From: an uncultured Eubacteriales bacterium
GTDB lineage: Bacteria; Bacillota_A; Clostridia; Christensenellales; Aristaeellaceae
Direction: 5' to 3'
Length of the DNA stretch: 6,785 nucleotides
Assembly (NCBI GenBank): GCA_902766515.1
Contig: CACXEB010000504.1
Location: 1-6,785, forward strand
Numbering within the stretch: position 1 is the stretch's first letter; every line of letters starts with the position of its first letter. Under the pieces are notes generated by a model. That model ran no database searches and was not told where the DNA came from. It was given only the letters and a program-made list of their open reading frames with translations. This document shows positions 1 through 4,754 of the stretch, piece after piece. A program made the translations under genes and the position numbers.

Positions 1-171
1 GACCTGAGCCTGGCGCGGCGGTTCGGAACCCATGGGATCCTGATGGATCACGGACGGTGCGCTGCCCAGGGGGAGATCGGTGCGGTCATGACGCCGGAAA
101 CCCTCTCCGGGGTGTACGGCATGGATGTGTATGCCTGGATGCGCGAGCTGGCGGCGCCATGGCAGGCATAG
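1..171 (+). CDS. ABC transporter ATP-binding protein, C-terminal fragment (FecE/BtuD-like)
   Basis: This is the last 56 residues of a gene that begins before the window; the reading frame is open from base 1 and ends with TAG at 169-171. The fragment reads DLSLARRFGTHGILMDHG, then CAAQGEIGAVMTPETLSGVYGMDV. That is the standard tail of importer ATPases of the siderophore/haem/cobalamin class: the first residue is the Asp that follows the H-loop His, then the LMDHGR strand-turn, the 'AQG' segment and the 'TPETLxxVYGxDV' end. Walker A, Walker B and the signature motif lie outside the window, so the substrate cannot be inferred. Such ATPases normally power a periplasmic-binding-protein-dependent importer from the cytoplasmic face. 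Its 3' end faces the 3' end of tmcAL across only 7 bases. Family assignment is firm; the exact transported compound (iron chelate, haem, corrinoid or other) is unknown. Confidence 0.85.
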   Translation, partial: DLSLARRFGTHGILMDHGRCAAQGEIGAVMTPETLSGVYGMDVYAWMRELAAPWQA

Positions 172-178
172 AAATCTC

Positions 179-1354
179 TTACAATACGACGGGGGACTGG
201 GTGTACAGGCTCGCGGGCCGTCCCACCCCCAGCGACCATAATAGCTCTGCGCGCGCGTCGGACGCGAGCAGGGCTTTTTCTTCTGCCGGCCGGATGATGA
301 CGGGCAGGGCGGCCTGCCGGCGGATCATCCGGAGCAGCGGCCGCGCCGCGGTCCGGAAGCCCAGCAGCCGCAGGCAGGCGGGCGCGGGCGGATCGTCGGC
401 GGGGGGCATATCCAGCAGGATCCTGCTCAGCCAGCGCCGGAGCGCGGCGTGGGTATAGCGGCGGGTCTTGAGCAGGGCCAGCAGCTCCTCCATGGAGGCG
501 GGATGCCGGCGGAGCGCTTTCTCCAGGCGGCCTTCGATGCCTTCGTCCGACCACGCGCAGCGGCGCCAGCAGTCCGACGAAGTGCTGTACAGCCGGTACA
601 GCAGGGCCTGTGTCAGGGCCTCCGGCGGGCAGAAACGGCCTTCGCCGAGGGCGTCCCGCATGACGGCGGCAGAGCTTTCGGGCACGTGGGGCGCCCACGC
701 TTCGGCGCTTCTGTCAAGCGCCAGCGTGCGCAGCGCGCTGGATGGCTGGAACCCTTCCGACGTCCCGTCCCGGCGGCCGATCCGCTGCACGGGGCAGGGG
801 CGGATCGGGGAACCGAGTGCCCGGAGCTGCCGCAGGTAAGCGATGGCGAGAATGTTGTTCGGCGCGCTGAGCATCCCGGCCGGCAGCCCGGTGACCGCGG
901 CGACCGCGGCCGCCTGGGCGGCCGGATAGGGGAGGCCCCGCTCCAGGGCCCCGCGGAGGGCGTCCCGGAACGCTTCCCCATTCTCTTCGATGCATCCGGC
1001 GGCGGCGGACAGCCGGTCGGCCGCCCCGGCATCCTCGCAGCCGAAGGCCAGGGATGTGACCGCGCCCAGCCCGTCCAGGACGGCGACGCCTCCCAGGGCG
1101 AAGCGGTCCGCCGGCGCGCAGGAAAAGGCCGCCGGCAGGGCAAACACCGCGTCCGCCCCGCCGCGGAGGGCCATCAGCGTCCGGTCGCGGGTCGAGAACA
1201 TTCCCGGCGTTCCCCGCTGGACAAACGCGGTGCTCAGCGCGACCACGACGTAATCGCAGCCGGTCAGCCGCCGCGCTTCCCGAATCAGGTGGGCGTGGCC
1301 GAGGTGAAAGGGATCAAATTCCGCTATGATGCCGCAGACCTCCGTAAGTATCAC
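179..1354 (-). CDS. tmcAL: tRNA(Met) cytidine acetate ligase TmcAL (YlbM family)
   Basis: Members of this family use ATP and acetate to form N4-acetylcytidine at the wobble C34 of elongator tRNA-Met. The protein (391 aa from the GTG at 1354; about 400 is usual) starts with a nucleotidyltransferase fold. GIIAEFDPFHLGH at residues 8-20 carries the HxGH ATP-binding motif (H17, H20). It is followed by VQRGTPGMF (45-53), ADAVFALPAAFS (67-78), LAFGCED (102-108), SAPNNILAIAYL (163-174) and RIG (191-193), all in family order. The usual YNPFHNGH reads FDPFHLGH, and SGNFVQRG reads STAFVQRG, so some conserved positions differ. The C-terminal half is an Arg/Leu-rich helical region expected to bind tRNA. 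The start is uncertain: an in-frame TTG lies at 1366, but it falls upstream of the transcription start expected from the TATAAT at 1369-1374, so GTG at 1354 is preferred. The gene ends in TAA at 179-181. It is transcribed divergently from the membrane-protein operon. Confidence 0.88.
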   Translation of the reverse strand: MILTEVCGIIAEFDPFHLGHAHLIREARRLTGCDYVVVALSTAFVQRGTPGMFSTRDRTLMALRGGADAVFALPAAFSCAPADRFALGGVAVLDGLGAVTSLAFGCEDAGAADRLSAAAGCIEENGEAFRDALRGALERGLPYPAAQAAAVAAVTGLPAGMLSAPNNILAIAYLRQLRALGSPIRPCPVQRIGRRDGTSEGFQPSSALRTLALDRSAEAWAPHVPESSAAVMRDALGEGRFCPPEALTQALLYRLYSTSSDCWRRCAWSDEGIEGRLEKALRRHPASMEELLALLKTRRYTHAALRRWLSRILLDMPPADDPPAPACLRLLGFRTAARPLLRMIRRQAALPVIIRPAEEKALLASDARAELLWSLGVGRPASLYTQSPVVL

Positions 1355-1368
1355 ATCCTTCCGCAAAT

Positions 1369-1397
1369 ATTATAAGGAATGCTTGCGATTTTGGCAA
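1369..1397 (-). promoter_or_regulatory. Sigma-A-type promoter for tmcAL
   Basis: Read on the minus strand, TTGCCA (bases 1397-1392) is followed after exactly 17 bases by a perfect TATAAT (1374-1369). The predicted transcription start is near 1362. That leaves a leader of only about 8 bases before the GTG at 1354 and places the alternative TTG at 1366 upstream of the transcript. The -35 hexamer matches four of six consensus positions (TTGACA) and lies mostly in the right arm of the 1379-1401 inverted repeat. Confidence 0.7.
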
Positions 1398-1401
1398 GCA
1401 T
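1379..1401. promoter_or_regulatory. Inverted repeat, candidate operator shared by two divergent promoters
   Basis: ATGCTTGC (1379-1386) and GCAAGCAT (1394-1401) form a perfect 8-base inverted repeat with a 7-base centre (GATTTTG). The dyad centre is base 1390, which is also the exact midpoint between the two outward-facing TATAAT boxes (1369-1374 and 1406-1411). The arms contain most of both -35 hexamers. Because both predicted transcription starts lie outside the repeat, it should not be transcribed from these promoters, which argues for a DNA-binding site rather than an RNA hairpin. Binding by a dimeric regulator here would be expected to occlude both promoters. The regulator is unknown. 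A further GGCAAG copy at 1418-1423, near the plus-strand transcription start, could be an extra half-site, but it is short enough to be chance. Confidence 0.5.
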
Positions 1402-1411
1402 CCGATATAAT
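1383..1411 (+). promoter_or_regulatory. Sigma-A-type promoter for the membrane protein-rsuA-rsmC-malY-pepV-manA operon
   Basis: TTGCGA (1383-1388) is followed after exactly 17 bases by a perfect TATAAT (1406-1411), and the transcription start is expected near 1418. It is the only convincing plus-strand promoter in the window, so it probably drives the whole downstream gene string. It is the mirror image of the tmcAL promoter around base 1390. The -35 box (four of six consensus positions) overlaps the left arm of the inverted repeat at 1379-1401. Confidence 0.7.
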
Positions 1412-1426
1412 GAGTCCGGCAAGATG

Positions 1427-1433
1427 AGGAGGG
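1427..1433 (+). promoter_or_regulatory. Strong Shine-Dalgarno-like AGGAGGG with no well-spaced in-frame start
   Basis: AGGAGGG is close to a perfect complement of the 16S anti-Shine-Dalgarno. The nearest downstream in-frame ATG of the membrane protein (1451) is 17 bases away, longer than normal. A GTG at 1437 is only 3 bases away and out of frame; it would open an 11-codon frame ending in TGA at 1470-1472. The in-frame ATG at 1424 lies before the motif. The true start of the gene is therefore open. Confidence 0.45.
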
Positions 1434-1450
1434 AGCGTGATTACTCGAAG

Positions 1451-2269
1451 ATGGAAACGCAGAAACGCCTGACGGTCCGCCGCTTACTGGAATGGGCCGG
1501 GCTATGCGCGCTGTTTGTCCTGACCAGGGCGATGCTGGTGCTGCCCTGGCTGCTGATACAGATCCCCCGGAGGGAGACCCTGGCGATGATCTGGCGCACC
1601 GCGGCCTCGCTGCTGGTGTGGGCTGCGGTCGTGCTGCCGGAGCACGGCTTTCACTGCTGGTACGTCATGCGCATGCACGGGGACGACAAAGCGCCCTATT
1701 CGTACCTGAAGGCGCTGAAGGTCGGCCTGTACCGCACGCTCCGCGTCTGCTATACCATCGTCCCGGCGCTGGTGATGACGCTGCTGCTCTATTATATCAT
1801 GTACAGCGAGAACTTCGGTTCAATGAAGATCTTTAAGGTGTTCGGCTCTGTGTTCGGCAGCCAGCGCTCCTACGGGTACGATACCGGCGCGGTGTTCATG
1901 GTGGCGCTGCTGCTGGTGTTCTGGGCCCTGACGGCGTTCCTGTGGTATCTGCATACGCCGAATGATTACCTGCGGACCGTCCGCCCCCTGCGGAAATTCC
2001 GGTTCGACGGACGGACGGCCGTCAGCTTCCTGATGGCTGTGGCCGCCTATGCCCTCTGGGGAGTGATCCTGTACCGCGGGCTGCATCACCAGATGCAGGA
2101 TTATACCGGTTTTTTCAGGAAGGTCACCCACATCAGCCAGGCGGTCAAGGATATGCTGAAGCAGCGGTCCTTCCGCCTGGAGATGGCGCTGGTGCTCGTG
2201 CTGGTCTACTGCCCGCTGTGGTGCCTGAGGAAGAACAGCGCCGCCCGCGCGGCTGCCGCGCTCAAATGA
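1451..2269 (+). CDS. Uncharacterised six-helix membrane protein, first gene of the operon
   Basis: I do not recognise this protein's family. From the ATG at 1451 it is 272 aa, with a short basic N-terminus (METQKRLTVRRLLEW) and about six hydrophobic segments near residues 15-37, 45-72, 97-119, 146-168, 189-209 and 243-259, ending in a basic Ala-rich tail. Positively charged loops (R40-R41, K87-R98, R175-R188, R260-R266) suggest a plasma-membrane protein; its topology is not certain. There is no cleavable signal peptide and no obvious catalytic motif. HGFHCWYVMRMHGDD at 65-79 and the LHTPNDYLRTVRPLR stretch at 167-181 are the most distinctive parts. An in-frame ATG at 1424 would add nine residues; ATG at 1451 is chosen because it gives a conventional N-terminus, but its spacing from the AGGAGGG at 1427-1433 is long (17 bases). 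Frame extension to 1379 would run through the promoter. The stop overlaps the rsuA start in ATGA, so the two genes are probably translationally coupled. Confidence 0.75.
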   Translation: METQKRLTVRRLLEWAGLCALFVLTRAMLVLPWLLIQIPRRETLAMIWRTAASLLVWAAVVLPEHGFHCWYVMRMHGDDKAPYSYLKALKVGLYRTLRVCYTIVPALVMTLLLYYIMYSENFGSMKIFKVFGSVFGSQRSYGYDTGAVFMVALLLVFWALTAFLWYLHTPNDYLRTVRPLRKFRFDGRTAVSFLMAVAAYALWGVILYRGLHHQMQDYTGFFRKVTHISQAVKDMLKQRSFRLEMALVLVLVYCPLWCLRKNSAARAAAALK

Positions 2270-2973
2270 GGCTGGACGCCCTGCTGGTGCGGCTGGGCCT
2301 GGGCAGCCGGACGGCGGTGCAGAAGCTGATCCGCGCCGGGCATGTGACGGTGGAGGACGCCCCGGTCCGTGATCCGGGCCTGCCAGTGGGGAAAAGCGCG
2401 GCGGTATCGGTGGATGGCCGGGCGCTGGATACCCGGCTCAGCCGGACCCTGATGCTCCACAAGCCGACCGGCGTCCTGACAGCCGCACGTGATCCGGGTT
2501 GCCCGACGGTCATGGACCTGCTGCCGCCGGTGTACCGGTGCCTGCAGTGCATGCCCGTGGGGCGGCTGGACAAGGATACGTCCGGCCTCCTCCTGATGAC
2601 GACTGACGGCGAGCTGGCGCACCGCCTGATCTCGCCGAAGCGGGAAATCGAAAAAGTCTACCTGGCGGAAACGGATACCGGCCTGACGCCGGCGGACGCC
2701 GCGGCGTTTGCGGCGGGCCTGGACCTGGGCGATTTTGTCGCGCTGCCCGCGCGGCTGGAGATCCTGGCGGACCGGCTGGCCCGCATCACGGTGACGGAGG
2801 GCAAGTTCCACCAGGTGCGGCGGATGCTGGCTGCCTGCGGCCACCAGACCGTCACGCTGTGCCGCAGGCGGGTCGGGCCGCTGTCGCTGGACGAAGCCCT
2901 GCCGCCCGGCGCGTACCGGGAATTGACGGAGCATGAGCTCCATATGCTGCGGGAGGCGGTGAATCTCACTTGA
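2266..2973 (+). CDS. rsuA: RsuA-family 16S rRNA pseudouridine synthase
   Basis: The enzyme converts a uridine in 16S rRNA to pseudouridine (U516 for E. coli RsuA), acting during small-subunit assembly in the cytoplasm. The 235-residue length fits the family. An S4 RNA-binding domain covers about residues 1-50 (MRLDALLVRLGLGSR, then LIRAGHVTV). The catalytic domain follows, with HKPTGVLTAARD (65-76), the catalytic motif GRLDKDTSGLLLMTTDG (99-115; nucleophile D102), SPKREIEKVY (123-132) and the C-terminal EGKFHQVRRML (178-188). EGKxHQVxRM is characteristic of the RsuA branch of the RsuA/RluB/E/F family. The ATG at 2266 overlaps the previous stop codon as ATGA, and no Shine-Dalgarno sequence precedes it, so translation likely depends on ribosomes arriving from the membrane-protein gene. 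A longer frame beginning at 2218 lies inside that gene and lacks family support. Exact target specificity is inferred from the family. Confidence 0.88.
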   Translation: MRLDALLVRLGLGSRTAVQKLIRAGHVTVEDAPVRDPGLPVGKSAAVSVDGRALDTRLSRTLMLHKPTGVLTAARDPGCPTVMDLLPPVYRCLQCMPVGRLDKDTSGLLLMTTDGELAHRLISPKREIEKVYLAETDTGLTPADAAAFAAGLDLGDFVALPARLEILADRLARITVTEGKFHQVRRMLAACGHQTVTLCRRRVGPLSLDEALPPGAYRELTEHELHMLREAVNLT

Positions 2974-3584
2974 CGGAACAGTATTTTGCCCGGCAGCCGA
3001 GCACGGAAAGCAGGCCGGTGGAAACGGCTTTTGAATACCGCGGCCATTCGCTCCGCTTCCGGACGGACAGCGGGGTGTTTTCACGGGGCCGCGTCGATGA
3101 GGGCTCCGCCCTCCTGCTGGAGGCGCTGCCGCCCCTGCGGGGGCGGGTGCTGGACCTGGGCTGCGGGGTGGGCGTGATCGGCGTTTCCTGCGCCCGGGCG
3201 TTTCCGGCGGAGGTGACCCTGTCCGATGTCAACCGGCGCGCGCTTGGCCTGGCGGAGGAAAACCTCGCGCTGAACGGCGTGACCGGTAGCGTGGTGGAAA
3301 GCGACGGCTTCACCGCCCTGACGGGCGCGTACGACGCCATCATCACCAATCCGCCGATCCGCGCGGGCAAGGCGGTCATCTACCGCCTCTTCGCGGAGGC
3401 GCGCGACCACCTGACGGAGGACGGCGCGCTGTACCTGGTGATCCGGCGGCAGCAGGGCGCGGACAGCGCGGAAAAATACCTGCGGACGCTGTTCGCCGAG
3501 GTGCGGATGCTCAAACAGAAGAAGGGCTATCGTGTCTTTTCGTGCACGGGGAAGGAGGCCAGCGCGGATGCTGTATCAACGTGA
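2970..3584 (+). CDS. RsmC/YbxB-like class I SAM-dependent methyltransferase
   Basis: This is a single-domain member of the family that includes the C-terminal domain of E. coli RsmC (16S rRNA m2G1207 methyltransferase) and Bacillus YbxB. It has 204 residues, the usual length for the short Bacillota form. Diagnostic parts in order are TEQYFARQPSTESRP at the N-terminus (2-16), DSGVFSRGRVDEGSALLLE (33-51), motif I DLGCGVGVIG (62-71, SAM binding), SDVN (85-88, ribose-binding acid), and YDAIITNPPIRAGK (121-134) with the NPP active-site motif and the IRAGK extension typical of RsmC. The start is a TTG at 2970 sharing bases with the rsuA TGA (TTGA overlap). The N-terminal homology begins right there, which supports it. 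GGGAGG at 2951-2956 is a distant Shine-Dalgarno (13 bases), so expression is probably coupled to rsuA and modest. The last 17 bases overlap malY. The target nucleotide is inferred, not shown. Confidence 0.88.
   Translation: MTEQYFARQPSTESRPVETAFEYRGHSLRFRTDSGVFSRGRVDEGSALLLEALPPLRGRVLDLGCGVGVIGVSCARAFPAEVTLSDVNRRALGLAEENLALNGVTGSVVESDGFTALTGAYDAIITNPPIRAGKAVIYRLFAEARDHLTEDGALYLVIRRQQGADSAEKYLRTLFAEVRMLKQKKGYRVFSCTGKEASADAVST
3552..3558 (+). promoter_or_regulatory. Ribosome binding site deciding the malY/patB start
   Basis: AAGGAGG ends 9 bases before ATG 3568. It sits inside the end of the methyltransferase gene and supports 3568 over the longer in-frame start at 3532, which would add 12 residues (MSFRARGRRPAR) without homology support. 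Confidence 0.75.
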
Positions 3585-4734
3585 TTTTTTTGACGCGGGC
3601 ATTGACCGGAAGGGGACGGCCTGCGAAAAATGGGACGACCGGGCGGTCCTGGCGGAGGACGCGGTGCCGCTCTGGGTGGCGGACATGGATTTCCGCTGCC
3701 CGGAACCGATCAGCCGGGCCCTGGCGGCCCGCGCGGCGCACGCGTGCTATGGCTACACCATGGTGGAGGACGAAGATGTCCGCGCGATGCTCTCCTTCGT
3801 GGAGCGCCGGCATCAGCTGGCCATGAAGCCGGAGGAATGCGTGATGCTGCCCTGCGTGGTCACGGGCCTCATGCTGTTCGTCCGCTGCTTCAGCGCGCCG
3901 GGCGAGCGGGTGGCGATGCTGACGCCCGTCTACGGCCCGTTCCGCGAGGCGGTGGAGGCCAATGGCCGCGCCCTCGTGTCCGTGCCGCTGCCGCGGGGAC
4001 GGGACAACCGCTATACCATCGATTTTGACCTGCTGGAGGACGCGTTCCGCTCCGGCGTGCGGATGCTGCTGGCCTGCAGCCCGCACAACCCCGTCAGCCG
4101 GTGCTGGACGGAGGAGGAACTGGCCGCCCTGCTGGCGCTCTGCCGGCGCTACCGCGTGATGCTGTGCGTGGACGAGATCCATGCCGACTTCGTGTTCAAA
4201 CCCCATGTGTTCCGGTCCATCCTGTCGCTGGCGGAGCCGGAGGACGATGTGGTCGGACTGATGAGCGCCAGCAAAACCTTCAATATCGCCGGCCTGCAGC
4301 AGGCTTTTGCCCTGTCCCGCAACCCCGGGATGCTCGAGCGCATGCGGCAGGAAATGCGCGCCGCCGGCGTCGTGTCGGGCAACCTCTTCGCCCTGGCCGG
4401 GACGCGCGCCGCCTGGCAGGAGGGCGAAGCCTGGCTGGACGGCCTGATGGATTACCTGACGGACAACCTGGCGCTGCTCAACCGCCTGGTGCGCGACGAG
4501 CTGCCCTTTGCGCGGATGACGCCCGTGGAGGCCACGTACCTGGCCTGGCTGGACCTGAGCGCCTATGAGGGCAGCTGCGAGCGCCTGGCGGAAAAATGCC
4601 GCCGGGCGGGCGTGGCGCTGACCGGAGGGACCTTCTTCGGCCCCGAGGGGGAAGGCTTTATGAGACTCAACTTCGGATGCCCGGCGGCGCAGCTGACCGA
4701 GGGCGTCCGCCGGCTGCACAGGGCGCTGCAGTGA
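3568..4734 (+). CDS. PatB/MalY-family PLP-dependent C-S beta-lyase / aminotransferase
   Basis: This is a fold-type I PLP enzyme of the class I/II aminotransferase superfamily, MalY/PatB branch, whose members cleave cystathionine or other cysteine S-conjugates to pyruvate, ammonia and a thiol. From ATG 3568 it has 388 residues, normal for the family. Visible motifs are the N-terminal FDAGIDRKGTACEKWD (8-23), PLWVADMDF (34-42), YGYT (61-64), LTPVYGPF (118-125), the PLP-contacting SPHNPVSRCW (171-180; N174), VDEIHADF (201-208; D202 pairs with the PLP ring nitrogen), SASKTFNIAGLQ (233-244) with Schiff-base K236, and FMRLNFGCP (364-372) with carboxylate-binding R366. The 'EIHADF' and 'SKTFNIAGLQ' combination is what marks PatB/MalY rather than an ordinary aspartate aminotransferase. 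Two positions differ from the usual pattern: PGVV reads PCVV (C96) and HNPxGR reads HNPVSR (S177). Its start overlaps the methyltransferase by 17 bases and a 20-base gap separates it from pepV. Actual substrate is unknown. Confidence 0.87.
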   Translation: MLYQRDFFDAGIDRKGTACEKWDDRAVLAEDAVPLWVADMDFRCPEPISRALAARAAHACYGYTMVEDEDVRAMLSFVERRHQLAMKPEECVMLPCVVTGLMLFVRCFSAPGERVAMLTPVYGPFREAVEANGRALVSVPLPRGRDNRYTIDFDLLEDAFRSGVRMLLACSPHNPVSRCWTEEELAALLALCRRYRVMLCVDEIHADFVFKPHVFRSILSLAEPEDDVVGLMSASKTFNIAGLQQAFALSRNPGMLERMRQEMRAAGVVSGNLFALAGTRAAWQEGEAWLDGLMDYLTDNLALLNRLVRDELPFARMTPVEATYLAWLDLSAYEGSCERLAEKCRRAGVALTGGTFFGPEGEGFMRLNFGCPAAQLTEGVRRLHRALQ

Positions 4735-4738
4735 ATGT

Positions 4739-4745
4739 GGGGAGG
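4739..4745 (+). promoter_or_regulatory. Ribosome binding site deciding the pepV start
   Basis: GGGGAGG lies in the 20-base gap after malY and ends 9 bases before ATG 4755. It rules against the 53-residue upstream extension of the frame (from 4596), which runs inside malY. Confidence 0.8.
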
Positions 4746-4754
4746 CAGAAAGAA

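Noticed and set aside
190..235. GGGAC...GTCCC inverted repeat near the end of tmcAL as a terminator.
   Set aside because: Only 5 paired bases with a loop of about 22 and no T-run; it lies inside the coding sequence and is ordinary for GC-rich DNA.
449..1375. Plus-strand open frame of 308 codons, and another at 57-458, opposite tmcAL.
   Set aside because: Shadow of tmcAL: Arg/Gly/Gln-rich translations without motifs, with one end running into the minus-strand promoter.
1379..1401. The inverted repeat as an intrinsic terminator or attenuator hairpin.
   Set aside because: No T-run follows either arm, and both predicted transcription starts lie outside it, so it would not be transcribed from these promoters.
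1379..1450. N-terminal extension of the membrane protein to the ATG at 1379.
   Set aside because: It would place coding sequence across the inverted repeat, the -35 and -10 boxes and the Shine-Dalgarno; the predicted transcript starts near 1418.
1437..1472. An 11-codon upstream frame (GTG to TGA) after AGGAGGG.
   Set aside because: Only 3 bases separate the Shine-Dalgarno from the GTG, and the peptide has no recognisable leader-peptide composition; noted only as part of the start-site ambiguity.
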